Notes under the pieces: generated by a model
Seen by the model: only the letters and a program-made list of their open reading frames with translations
Databases searched by the model: none
What the model was told of the DNA's origin: nothing
Assembly: GCA_944470555.2 (NCBI GenBank)
Contig: OX104130.1
Coordinates: forward strand, 55,771,491 to 55,835,490
DNA: 64,000 bases
Direction: 5' to 3'
From: Heterobilharzia americana
Lineage: Eukaryota > Platyhelminthes > Trematoda > Strigeidida > Schistosomatidae
Made by a program: the position numbers and the translations under genes
Shown here: piece after piece, positions 47,608 through 60,242 of the stretch
Layout: every line of letters starts with the position of its first letter
How positions within the stretch are numbered: the first letter of the stretch is position 1

Positions 47608-50414
47608 GATAGTAAATTTCTGAAGTGATCACAAAAACTGCCGTTGATGTAATGAGCAGCATCGAAAATTATTTAGAAACAAGTTTATCTGAGTTCTGGG
47701 AAGTTATGACGTTTTATATTTACTGTGATATTTGAGAAAACTAAATTTAACTGGTAAAATTAGAAACAAATGAACCTAGCACCTTTAAAATGATGAACGA
47801 TATTTGGACCATCTTAGTAAGTTTCTTAACTGTTTAACATCTAGCGCAAAATCATAAACTCTGATGACCGTTAATAGTGGTAAATCAACTGGGGGAAAAA
47901 TTTGAATAACTGAAACTCAAAAGGAAGCCAGACAAAGCCATAGAAATATTTCTGCATGTTTTAACATTCTGGACTAGCTGTATTAAAACTTATTGTTTGT
48001 GCATAATCTGAGACTTGACTAATCAACGAAAATACCATCTATTTTTTAACAAATTCAGTGTAAATTCTTGGTCTTGTCTATCTGGAAAAAGAATCGAAAT
48101 CACTCCATAGACATAAAAAGGCGCTTAGTTTACAATATCTTATTCAGATAGTTTCACAAATACCTAGGGTAATGTACCCCAAAAACATGGTGAAACTTAT
48201 TCATATTGCAAGAAATGTTTACCAGACGGATATCTGTCTCCTCAGAAAACACCTAGAGTGCGCTTCCTTATGTCATTATGGCCAACTTTATCGAATTCTG
48301 ATAAGTCAAGTGTTTAACAGTTCGTGCGGCAGCCTGGATGCAAGATAGAATAACAAGTAATCAATCCATTATGCCAACATCATTTTATGTAAAAAAAACA
48401 ATTGACTATCTCTGTCTATAATCAGTTTAATTTCTCCTAAACAGTGGAATGAAGAAAAATATTATTTTTAAGTCTTGACTTATTTCACTTCAAAATTAAA
48501 AGTTGTGTTGAACAACGGAAATTTTTCGTCAAGATAAAAGCCGTGGTAAGACTATTCAGTGAAGAGGAACTATCTTGCAGTGATATCATTATTTAAAGTT
48601 GGATTTCGTACTTATACTTCAGATGAACAAGTAAAAACATGACATTAGTTGATAATGCATTAATTTGTCAGGTCGCAAGATGAAGTCTTAAAAAAGCAGC
48701 AGATTTCGGTCTCCTGTCTGCTTGCACTCTCCAGTAGGAAACACTTGCAACCTAGTTGTAAATGGTGTAGTCTCAGTGAATCAAGCTTACGTCAATCTAC
48801 GCTGCAGTCGGAGACATTACCAATGATTTCTGTGGGGCGTTATTAACCTCTTTAGGGTTGAACTATGTAAAAGCTTATGCTTTCTGCTAATTTAGCGTTG
48901 ATGAAACGAATTCAGCGTTGTTTCAAGAGATGAAAAGTGATTTCTTATGAGATTTCCAAAACAGCAACTAATAACAGTTAAAGAATTTTAACATAATGAA
49001 AGCCGATCCCAGCTATGAGTTAGCAGAATTTTGTACCTAAGGTTCTGAAATAATATTCGCTCTAAAGTTGATGGATGTGGTGTGGGTAAAAAGTACGGTT
49101 TTACTACAGAAGAAATTTCAAGAATGAAGAGCTTCTTAACTCTCTGGAATCAAAGACCTGAATTGTCCAATACTCATACAGCGCCCTAACTATGGAGTCC
49201 AAAACCTTGGAACTAGTCAGCGTCTGTAGATAGCCTAAAAAACTGTATGCTAGGTGTTTGGCTGGAACTAAATTCAGCAAGTCAGAGAATAGTTTATGAA
49301 CATACTTCATTTTCAGTGTCTAAACAGAATATTCGTGCTGGCCATGCATTAGGTCCTGCTATTTGATATAGTTTTGGTTTTAGACCTGTCTTGCTGAGGA
49401 GAAATAACTAGTTTTAATACAGCAAAGATCGCTGTTGTGTTAGAAATGAAAAGATTGAGAAATAGCAGTCAATTACAGTTCTGTTGGAAACTAGGTTTTT
49501 ATTTCCATTTCTTGTTCTCTTCCCTTAGGGTGTGAAATACAATTGTCAGTATACGACAAATAAAAAATTTTCAATTCCATACGGCTAATCAACATTATTT
49601 TTGCTGAATTTAAATGTTACTTGGTCAGTGTCGTTCAACACTTAACGCATAGTACTGATTTCGGGGGATGAGCACTGAATCATTCCGATCACATTCCACA
49701 ACAGAGGTGACAAAATTTATTTATATGTATCTCATGACATGTTATTGAATTTGAAGGAAGGAAAATAGTGATGAAGAAGTTGAAGATAGCTCTAGGATTC
49801 AGGAATTTCTTCAACAGCTGTTCCTAAATTAAAAATTTTCAAAATGGAAAAAACTTCTAGAAGATTAATTGTGGTTAACATTGTGACCTTCAATTTTTTA
49901 CCTAGGATACTAAACGATGTCAAAAGTACATTATATGTTTTTTTAAGTATCAAAGATTTATGAGCTGATTATTACAGATTGGAATCAGGTAATGACAATA
50001 ACATCAAATATAAAGCTTGAGTAAATTGATAAAATAACTTCCTAACATGAGAAAGAGATTTAACCGGAATGTATAGACAAGTTACATTCAATGTTCATTA
50101 TAAATACCGGTCACAAACGAAAAAACGGTTAACTTGTGAATAATTTCCCTAATTAATCTTAGCTGAATTAAGAGAATCAGTGTGGAAGAGTAATGAATGG
50201 TGAGTACCACTTTAAAAATTAAATCCTCATAAACCTTAAAGTGGAAAACTCTATAGTGATCATTAGTGAAATTCTTCGACATGGATATCCTGAAGAACTA
50301 GTGAGAAGCCGTGACCTGTGGGGTCAGTCAGTTAAGAGTGAAGTGAAGGCCAACTGAAGACTTTGGTAAATAGTCACACAATATCATGGATTGATAGAAG
50401 TATGAAACTGTGGA
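47608..50414. other. Intergenic DNA, no feature recognised
   Basis: AT-rich DNA with short ORFs only. Confidence 0.4.
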
Positions 50415-50630
50415 TCATTGAACTCTGACTCAGTGGCTGAATGGCTAAGGCTTTCACTATGAAACCTGAATGTCTTGAGTCCCAAATCCTTGTTGGGGTC
50501 GAGTCTTGGGTGCCTACTGCTGATTAGTGCTATGGTGGGACGAAAGAGCTGTCCAGTGCTCCCAAGTATTCAATGGTTCTTCAACTGATATCAGTCTGTG
50601 ATGAATACTACCTTGAAATTTGAATCCACG
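50415..50630 (+). mobile_element. tRNA-derived SINE of family C
   Basis: CAGTGGCTGAATGGCTAAGG (A-box-like) starts the head. The hammerhead part reads CTGATTAGTGC ... GGACGAAAGAGCTGTC, then CAGTGCTCCC. Invariant G8 is T, so cleavage is not expected. The tail CAACTGATATCAGTCTGTGATGAA equals that of the other family C copies. Confidence 0.75.
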
Positions 50631-52423
50631 AAAACCTCAAAGTACATTACTAAGATTTAATTTCTTTTCTCGGTTCCTTGTCATCTGTTTCTAAGCTAAA
50701 CAGTTCTAATATTGGAATATATGAAAAATATCTCAATCTGTTAAACTGTGATCAAGTGAAAGCCGGTTTGTTCACAGTTATATTAAAGCCAGTATAAGTG
50801 ACTGCATAGAGGTTTGAATATTTGTTAGCAGAAAACTGAATTTCTAGATAAATAAAAATTAAGGTCATTGGATATGTAAGACGTAAAAAAGTCAAAAAAT
50901 GTGAACTTAGTAAGAATCTGACAGCTAAATAGAGAACTCAAAACAAATCTGATCAATGTGTAAAGAACCTATAGAGAGCATAATCAACTAATTATATAAT
51001 AATGCCATTTTTCATTTACTATTTGTTTATCTAAAGTACTTCGTAATCCTGAGCATCAAATTGATTCACTTTTTGGTTGAATGGTTTTCTGCTGTAACAA
51101 TAGAGTTAGCTGAAATTGTACAGGTGGCTGGTTAACGAGGATTAAGAAAAGACAAAACCAATGATTAGCGAGAGAATTAATTAAGCACTTTTTGATATAT
51201 TTGTCAAAATTTAAGTAAAGAACATATACTGACAAAGGGCTTAGTTGTTCGAGAAATCTTGTGGTAGATATATATACCTTATATATTTGGAGAAATGTAA
51301 CTGTTCACTGAAATAAATCTAAATATGGAACTTTAATCATCACGTATAACTAGCTTAAGGTAATACTACTCACACAGTACTATATCTGACCATAATTGTC
51401 ATAAGAAAGCAAATTATTCACACTATATACTAGTTTTCATTCTACCAAAAGTCTAAAAACAACACAATTCAAGGCAATTTCACACATCATATTCAATTGC
51501 AGTTTTCTTTCATAATAAGTAAATAAATTTGGAAAACAGGATAATGGTTACTTACGACTGTGATATTAGCTTATTCCTGTCATTTAGTGTCTAGAATTAA
51601 GCAAGTTGCTCTAGTGAGTAAATATAGAAGTACAGTTTACAAGATTTTCCAAAAACCCTTGGTTCTCTCTACAACTGAATACTAAAATATTTCTAAATTC
51701 TACTTCAGTTAGCTACTTTATCACACTATTTCTAGGTGGTTGCAGTTTCAACTCTTCTCAATTGATAAGCATATTGAACAGGTCGGAATCGTGAGTATTT
51801 CTCAAAATTGAACATTTACATACATCCTTTGACAACGTAATTGTGTTCTAATTAGTAAAATTGACACCATTTTATGCATTTTATGTGTATACTTCAATTT
51901 TTTTGGGATTAAACTTCTGTTTCCTTCAGCTTACTTTTTATTGATTAGCCTAAATGTGTCAAGTGTTTACCTCACTGAATGGTTAGTGTATGAATCCTAA
52001 GAAGATAAATTTTACAACCAAATGATAAGGTTTGTCTTATTGAACTCAATTTATTTATAAATGTAAGCGACGATGAAGATAAGCAAAACATATAGGACGT
52101 ATATTCTACTTAACAGACTAGTTAGAAACGTGTTTCTACTGAATTTAATAAAGTCATTCTCTAATTTTGAAATACCTTCTTACATTTACAAGTGCTACAT
52201 TCAATGAAAAATTAAGCTGTTGAAATTGGTATAGGGGTTTCAGGCGACAATTTGAACCTATACACACACAAGCTAACTGCTGACAATCAGTGTTCTGCAA
52301 TACAATTGTCAAGGAAAAGTTTTGTGCAAAAATTCAATGCATCTCTTTTTATTGTTAAATATTTAAAGATAAAGAAGTATGGAATACTACTGAATGATTG
52401 AGTTGAATGTAACATGCAGTCAC
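50631..52423. other. Intergenic AT-rich DNA, no feature recognised
   Basis: Nothing recognisable on either strand. Confidence 0.4.
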
Positions 52424-52585
52424 TGAAGTACCTCCACAAGTGGGGGGACTTTAAAGGTCACTCTAATAACTATCAAAACAACCAATTAGGTTTCTTTATT
52501 TATGTCAGAAAGACAGATTTTCATGAAATAGAGAAGTTTGATTACTTATTTCAGTTGCTGCTATGGTGGCCTTTAAAGTCACTTT
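52424..52585. mobile_element. MITE-like repeat, copy 2
   Basis: GACTTTAAAGGTCAC at the left and GTGGCCTTTAAAGTCAC at the right are terminal inverted repeats, better kept than in copy 1 at 25.8 kb. The interiors align (AACCAATTAGGTTTC ... CAGTTGCT). Confidence 0.65.
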
Positions 52586-53949
52586 CATAAGTACAGGTGA
52601 GTAAGACAGAAGTTCAACTGTTAATATTGATACAAATACCCAAGATGTTCTAGGTAGCTTTGCTATTGACTGAAATGCATAATAGCATTCTTACATTTAC
52701 CTTTAAATAGATTACAAAAGCATGTCAGTCTGAGAGTCTAGGGAGAGCAGCATTAAGTATAAATAATAAAGCTGTCTAGCTTCTCTGGTTTAACTCTTCC
52801 GACATGGTGACTTCCTGAAACATACTAAAAATATACAATGCCAGTTCAATGAAAAAGTTCACTTTCCGTTGAATATATAAATATACCAAAAACTGATGAG
52901 ATATATTAGCCAGCATCTATTTTACGAAACTACATAAGGAAGTAATTACTTACTGTCAATTTTTCCTCAACTAAATGACGTTGTGGTAAGTTTTATAAAA
53001 TAACTGTATAACTTTTAGCGTCAAATCAAATTTCATCCCTGTCTCATTGACCTTATTTATTGATCAGTGAAATGCTCAAATTTTGTTTGGGGGAAAGAAT
53101 TTTCCTCAGAAATTTTCCTTCTCATAAACTAAGTTTGGATTGGTTGTAGTTATTTTGTTAAACCTCACATTCTTTTCATCCTCCTATCTAGTCATTTTTA
53201 TGCTACCATCATTTTTTTCTCTCCTTTTTAAGTGGAAATAGAACGAATAGAAGTTAGAGCAAATAACAAGTAAACTAAAAAAAAAAAATGCCAATGTATC
53301 GAAATTTGGATGCACAAATCAACAGAGATTGATAGTTATAGTGTAGACTCAAACAAAATCAGTGTCGCATAAGCAAGGCTGATCAGCTAAAAAGCTGATT
53401 CCGATAGGTCATTCAATACAGTACTAGGTCTGCTATCACAACGGTTGTACTTTGAAGCAGCTGACGACCTTTGTTTCCGTTCAACTTCAGAAATCATTAG
53501 GGTATTCATAATTCGTCAGATAAATTACATTTCTATACTAATTAATTTTATAAATTATTTCCAATCTAACCTACTTTACTGGGTGATTTTCACAACGGTG
53601 TGCTTTTCAGATTGTTATTTTTTATCCTAATGACCCCTTTTTAAAGCTTATTTAGTCTTACAAGTGGAGGCTAAAGGGAGGAATAGTTTATTACTTAGGC
53701 CTTTGACTTTATTGTCAACTTATTTGGTTTCGAATAGTAAACTTAAAGGTCTTGTAGCCATAAATTTTACAGAGAAGTATCAACAAATACAAACTATTGG
53801 TGAGAGACAGTTCTGGTTATGCTTAGCAGTTTTAAACAATCGAAATTAAGAATTCACAAACGCTCTTTTTTATTAATGTAAACTATTTCTTCACTTGAGG
53901 ATTTCTTTTTATCGTCATAATTTAGGGCCCTCATAACATTATCTATCAC

Positions 53950-54845
53950 TAAAGTGGAAGCCACTTTATCAGATCATTTTGTTAGAAGCTCTGTGTTCAA
54001 ACGTCTAGGAGGGTATCTGACTGCATGGGAGATATCAGCTAAGTTAAGTGCATCAAGCGGTGTCCAACGAGGTTGTCCATGGTCTCTAGTCCCATTTGAC
54101 TTTGAGACATGCTTAGAGAGATGTTGTACTCCTCATCTAAATTTAACCTTGTCATATTATAATGTAACTAATTATACAGATAACATCTCCGTGTTATGTG
54201 AAGACATTGACAAAATGCCGATTCTTATAGATGCCTTACATGGAAATTTGAGAAGGCTTGAAGTGCGTTTCTAACCAATCAAATTCAGCCTTTTACTCCT
54301 AAACTATTCTGTGTTGGTGCTTCATCTAAAAAAGGGAGAAAAGGAATTGATCCAGTTGACCACTCCAGCTATTTAGGAAGTCACATTCGTTACGATAAAT
54401 CAGTGACTGGCGAAATCATTAAATGAATAGAAAAGGATTGATTGGCCTTTATTAAAATACACCATCTATGGCAATACTCTGACGTCCAAGGGCCGCGTTT
54501 ACCTCACTGGAGTACACTCCTCTCTAATATACGACTGCGAAACGTGGCTACTAAGGTAGAGGATATGAGGAAAATTCATGTATTCGACTATCATTGTCTT
54601 CGAAGCATAGGCTGTATACGGCCGCACCACCACGTCAATCATGAGAAAGACATATGTGAAAATTTATGTGAAAGAGATGAGTCAGTTAATAAATTTGTCA
54701 ACCTTTGTAGACGTAGATGGCTGGAACATATGTCATACAGTCTTTGTTGGGATCTTCTCCTTTGCGCAATATTATCTGCAATAGGCTTAGGCCGAAAAAT
54801 ATTAGGTGAGGCCAGGTTGAAACACATCAACAGTCCTTGAAGTCT
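53950..54845 (+). mobile_element. Old LINE fragment (reverse transcriptase 3' half)
   Basis: The open frames read SSGVQRGCPWSLVPFDFE, NYTDNISVLCEDIDKM (from YADD) and then KVEDMRKIHVFDYHCLRSIG, with RRRWLEHM near the end. This is the reverse transcriptase order of the 4.7- and 23-kb LINE family, but more diverged. Stops separate the blocks. The 3' side up to about 55150 may be its UTR. Confidence 0.8.
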
Positions 54846-55204
54846 CTGGTTGTAGGTCTAGACCACTAAATGACATGTAAACTACCCAGTTGTGGTTCGT
54901 GTAATTACTAAAACCTGTGATTAGAAACTCCATGTGAAACAGCCTAGAATAAATCTCATTAGTGCGGATGCACTAGCTCACTGTCTTCATCTTAATCGTC
55001 ATATGGAACTTCATTACTGTTTTACCTTCCCCTTCCTCTCTCTTTATGACTTTGTACCACTACTGAGTATTTTCTTCTTTATCCCTATGTCCTTTATCTT
55101 GAAGCCTCTCTCCCTGATGCGCTGATTTCATGCGTAATAAGTTGAACTATAATCCAGTGATGTCAGGTCGTATATTGACGTCGACTGACTGACTGTATCA
55201 ACGA

Positions 55205-55385
55205 TTGTACCTGATCATTGTTTTTGGTTCCAGTGGCTAGTAGTGGAATCCAGGATCCGCCTTTCATCAGCTGGATACGTCTGCCTCGAACTGAATGATC
55301 TTGTTCCCACTGGAACTCGAACCCAAGGCCTGCTGCTTCAAACCCAAGAGCGTTATCTACCGGACCAGTGAGCCATGACATCCTT
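55205..55385 (-). mobile_element. Sm-alpha-like SINE with stem-II-deleted hammerhead
   Basis: On the minus strand, GTAGATAACGCTCTTGGG and the B box GGGTTCGAGTTCC form the tRNA-like head, in good shape. The hammerhead has stem I (ATCCAG/CTGGAT) and an intact CTGATGA (55264-55270). The bases between the two core blocks are missing, so CTGATGA runs straight into AAGGCGGATC. The deletion removes stem II. Confidence 0.78.
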
Positions 55386-55519
55386 TTTTGTGGGATGGGT
55401 ATAGTTTTAATGTTGTTGCTTGTATTATCTGGTCCTTCGGTGAACCAAAATGATTGATCTCTGTTGACATATGGGCTCCTGCGCGGATGCCTGGCTATTT
55501 CCTGTGTTTCAATTGCATA

Positions 55520-55600
55520 AAAATGAAGGATAGTGGCTAGTAGTAGAATCAAGGACTCACATTTCGTCCTATATGGTACTCGTCAGCTGGATGTACTTGC
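55520..55600 (-). mobile_element. Partial Sm-alpha-like SINE, hammerhead end
   Basis: On the minus strand it reads ACATCCAGCTGACGAGTACC, then ATATAGGACGAAATGTGAGTC and CTTGATTC. Core blocks CTGACGA (55580-55586), GAAA and GTC are all present. Stem I has one mismatch, stem II one (A-G), and stem III is weak. It sits just beyond the larger Sm-alpha-like copy in the same orientation, suggesting remains of a tandem dimer. Confidence 0.7.
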
Positions 55601-56604
55601 AACAACATTCAAAAATCTTATTTCTTTCCATAAAGGGGTGGGATTTTAGAAATGAAAACCGACATGGTAGTCAAAAGCAAGTTCTAAAAAGTTCTTTTAA
55701 AGCCATTAAGTACTGGTGAACTTAATTCAGTAGAATGATTATATGACTGACTGTACTGAAGTACGATTGTGAACAAAATTACCATTGGTTTGTTTAAGTT
55801 TCTACCTTATCAATAGTGTCTTTTCCTGATTGCAAAATGAATTTAATACTATTACTAAAAAACATACTAATAACACAGTCTATATATTGTATAATTCATG
55901 GTTGTAATACTATTAAGTGAAGAATAAAGCCAGTAAAGATTTAAAGTAGTATGTAGTGCTAAATTTCTGACCATTTTGTGGAAGAAGTTTTCATAGTTAT
56001 TATTTTATGACAAGCTTTATGGACCTGTTTGTACACCTACTTTTTATTTATATTCATTCTAAATTTATTCACTTACATTTTAAGGATAATATTTTACTTT
56101 ACTATAGATAAAATATTCTTTTTAAGTTGGTTAAAATATCTTTGTTTAACTCTTAAATTCTTGTTCAATGTGGTTTAATTATTTATATTAAGTATACTAT
56201 GAATTATGATTATTAATCATTAAAAGGGATGTTTGAAGATAGTTTTGACTTCCAGTTATCTAAGGCTTAAAGTAAGCTTCATTGCATTCATTAAAAGGAT
56301 AAAGTTCGATAAGTCGAATATCATACCTATATTCTGTCTAAGGGATCAGAATAAGCAAAAAATGTGCAAATATATTAATAAGAAATATGCTAACAATTGA
56401 TTTTCGGAAGTCGCAGGTTTGGCTTTGTGACGATAATTTGCTGGAGTTATTGAATACCAAAATGAACCTAAAATAAAGACTGACAGCAGTATATTACATA
56501 TACACCTGGTTGCGCACATAGTATAATGATGACCGTTCATTCACATGATAATCCAACGAAACTGTCTGCGAATAAAGTAACTTTGATAATTAGTAAACAG
56601 TTGT

Positions 56605-56690
56605 GTTCCGTAGCTCAATGCAAACACATCCTGATTGGTGATACACAGAGAGATGGTTCAAATAGTACTGTAAACCAGATTTCGATTTCA
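56605..56690 (+). mobile_element. Decayed tRNA-like SINE head
   Basis: CGTAGCTCAATGC and GATGGTTCAAATAG sit at roughly A-box/B-box spacing. Nothing else is recognisable. Confidence 0.35.
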
Positions 56691-58182
56691 TGGTAAATTG
56701 TCATCACTGTAACTTTGAATTATGTCAGCAGAAGTGTTTGAATCCTAAACTGGAATCTATTGCTTCACATGATAATATATATCACTGATATTTGGAAGGA
56801 AATGATGCGAGTTATACATCAAGTTGTGCACATTATTAAACTTTGGTCAAGAAGTATCTAACCATGTAAATACACCTACCTTCAAATAGACATAAACTAA
56901 GTTATACGCATAGTATGGTAAGTCATATCTATGTACAGTGATCTCGCTGAATTCAACTTTATCAAAATGGATGTTTTTAATTCTGAGCAACCTATCAATT
57001 GAATCTGTGAGTCTGAAGCAACTTAAAATTTTGAACTTGTAAGCTTTGATTTAGGAAGAACAGGTTTCCTCTCCCACTCCTTTAATAAAATATGGCTGAA
57101 ATATCCGCAGCTGTTATAAATGGATAAAGGGGATCGCTTATGTATGTGCGAGAAACTGAAAACACTAGCTTCGCCCTGCTTTGCGTAGCCTATTGAAATT
57201 CACCTTCACCATTACCTCTTCGTACTTTCCTCACCCGTAAAATAATATTACGACTCTGTCCAGCGACCTATTTGTCAACAAATGTATTGTCATTGCCACT
57301 ATTATAAGCGTTAGTTTCTTCTCTAAACGTCAACTTTCTGGCGATTTTTGAAGGTGATTTCGCTTCTTCAACCAGAGCATGAATGTTTAAGTAGCATGAC
57401 AGGCAAGCTAGATACTTCACACGTTGTCATACGTTTTGCATACTGCACTTGTTAGGCTTTTCGTGGTACACCTAATGCATTTATTACTTTGTATACCAGA
57501 GGCGAATCAGAATAATGCTCCGAACTACCACATAAATTTTCTGAGACACATATGGTTGACCATCTCCCAGAGTTTTAGGTCGAACGTGGTATAATAATAA
57601 CCGGTGAGCAGACAGAACCCAAAAAATCTACAACTCCGGCAACCGAAACCGAAAGAAATATTTTTTCAACAAATGCATTAGTAACTGTTTGTACTAAAAA
57701 ACAGGTATCCAAAACCAGTAGGTAAGTAACTATAAGAAATCCGCTCTGGAAAACTTCTGTCTTACTTTGATCGAAAAATTTCTGATTAAAGCAAAACAGA
57801 TAATAGGATTCGATGCATAAACGCAAAAGCGTTAAGGGCTTAAATAAATTTAGAAGAGTCAGTCCTTTTTCAAAGCGTGTTCTGGAATTGTATGAATGAA
57901 CAAGTGGCAGATACGTAACTTTGACTTAAGTTAAACGACTGAAAAAAGGCCTGAGTGCTTACTGACATCTGTTCACATGCACCACAACCGTACTTTTGTA
58001 CAGCAGAGTTTTTTCTCTATCTTTTGAATGTCACCTTGCTGTTTAACTAAATAAATTTGTCCGGCATAGATCACAATCTCGCTGATATGGTGATGGGTGC
58101 ACCTGAAATGGAGAACTAATTATTCTCGTAGTAAAAACATAATAATAATAATCTATTTTTCTTCTTAGTAGTGTGCCAGATT

Positions 58183-58374
58183 ATGGATAAGGATGACATA
58201 AAGTCAATATCCATCGACCATTACGTTTGCACACTCGCCAGTTTACGAAACTACAACTATGAGATATCAAGAATCTCAGAAAATATCACTATACAACGAG
58301 TATTGGAGTTACTGCAGTATTTGTGCAGCCACACAAATGGCTTATGTTCATACATGGTAGCAAAGAAAAAGTAG
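58183..58374 (+). CDS. Candidate exon of unknown gene
   Basis: A strong acceptor-like tract (CTATTTTTCTTCTTAG, ending at 58168) precedes an open frame from ATG at 58183. The frame reads MDKDDIKSISIDHYVCTLAS and then ISENITIQRVLELLQYLCSH. A possible donor is ATG|GTAGCA at 58356/58357; without it the frame stops at 58374. The helical pattern faintly recalls a TFIIS N-terminal (LW) domain, which is a guess. No partner exon was found downstream, so this could be chance. Confidence 0.25.
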   Translation: MDKDDIKSISIDHYVCTLASLRNYNYEISRISENITIQRVLELLQYLCSHTNGLCSYMVAKKK

Positions 58375-59114
58375 TAAAAGCAGAAGAAAATAGTGAAAAA
58401 TTAAGCGAGAACTTTAAATATCATAATAGAAGGTAACATAAAACACAAATCAACTCTATTAGCACTGCATCCAAAGCTACAGACACTGTAGCGTAAAATC
58501 GAGTGACCACTGCTGCTGATTAGCTAAAAAGATCACAAAAGTGCTCAAATTCACAAATAAGAAAATATTATTTTGCACTAAAGTTACGGAACATTTAGAT
58601 GAAGGATATTGAACAATATTCGTGAGGTTGATACGAAATGCGAAATGAAAATATTGAGCAACAGATCCTAAAGTGAGTTAAATGTTATAAAGAGGGTCAT
58701 AACAATATAGGAAAAAAATTTGAATAAATTCTCATAAACAGAATTTTTTCGTGTTTAACAAACTTTTTCTTATTTCTTAATTTGAATGGTACACTTTCTT
58801 TTAGAATCAGAGAGTAGTTTATCAAAAAACAATGACAAGGAACTGTTTCCTATAAACTTTTGATAATGTCATCCAGGTACGCTATATCCAGGAATGGTGT
58901 TGTGTAGATTTAACTACACTAAAATTACAACACTATTATATATTCTTAGGTATATGAAGCTACAAAAACTTTTATGGGTTTTAGCAACAAGCAAATGAAA
59001 GATAATGTTCAGTTTAGTGACGAGTATGATAGTGAATATTGATAATAATTTAGAAACTTGAGGATTGTGATTGAATATCATGTCGAAAGTAATAGGCCAC
59101 TAATGAATAAGCCA

Positions 59115-60228
59115 AGGCCTTTGACAGCGTCGACCGAGAAGTAATTTGGAAACTGCTTCACCACTACGGAGTACCGCAAACCTTTATCCGCCTCATTCAA
59201 CAACTATATGAAGATGCCACATGTCAAGTAATCCACAATGGGAAGCTCAGTGATGCCTTTGAAGTGAAGACAGGAGTGAAACAAGGTTGCCTACTATCCC
59301 CATGATATTCTTGATTGTGGTGGACTGGATCATGCAGCAAACAGTAGGCAGCGAGAAGAGGGGGATACACTGGACGACGGAAAAGAACCTAGAAGACTTG
59401 GATTTCGCCGACGACTTGTTTCTGATGTCACATAAACTTGAAGATCTGCAGGCAAAAACTAACAAGTTGATAGAAGAGGCAGCGAAGACGGGACTTCAGG
59501 TGAATATAGAGAAGACAGAAGTGATGAAGATACCGCACCACCACCATCATCAACAACAACAACAAACTCCAATCACCATCAAGGGGAGAAACTTAAAGGA
59601 AGTAACCTCCTTCACTTATCTAGGAAGCACTGTTTCAACTACAGGCGGGACGGACGAGGACGTCAAAGTCAGAATCGGAAAAGCAAGACAGGCGTTCATT
59701 AGCCTGAAACCAGTGTGGAGATCTTCTGCACTCAGCATAAAGTGTGAACAAGATACGGATTTTCAACACCAACGTCAAGTCAGTGCTCTTGTATGGCTCA
59801 GAGACTTGGCGCGTCACGAAAGGCATTTCCAATAAACTACAGACATTCATCAACAACTGCTTACGCTCGCTGCTGAAGATCAGATGGCCAGAAAAAATAA
59901 GCAACAAGGAACTCTGGGAACGAACCAACCAAGAACCTATCACGCAACAAATATGCAGGAAGAAGTGGAGATGGATTGGCCATGCACTGAGAAGGCCGAC
60001 TGAGGACATCACGCGTCAGGCCCTCGAGTGGAATCCCGATGGGAAGCGACGAGTTGGACGTCCGAGGGTGACATGGAGGAGGTCATGCGAGGAGAAATGA
60101 GAGGCTGCGGGCTGTCGTGGGACCAGGTTCAAAAGATCTCAGAGAACAGAGGTCACTGGAGGCGTGCTACTGAAGCCCTATGTTCCACTAGGAACCCAAG
60201 GGACTAATAATAATAATAATAATAATAA
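59115..60228 (+). mobile_element. 5'-truncated LINE with 14-bp target-site duplication
   Basis: TAATGAATAAGCCA flanks the element at 59101-59114 and 60229-60242. It starts inside the reverse transcriptase (KAFDSVDREVIWKLLHHYGV). It runs through FADDLFLMSHKLEDLQ and SFTYLGSTVSTTGGTDEDVK and ends with KWRWIGHALRRPTEDITRQA, a 3' UTR and a (TAA)n tail. Two or three frameshifts (near 59300 and 59745) break the ORF. It lacks the ten-base insertion of the 38- and 46-kb copies, so it is closer to the parent. A His5Gln5-coding run interrupts the ORF near 59540. Confidence 0.92.
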
Positions 60229-60242
60229 TAATGAATAAGCCA

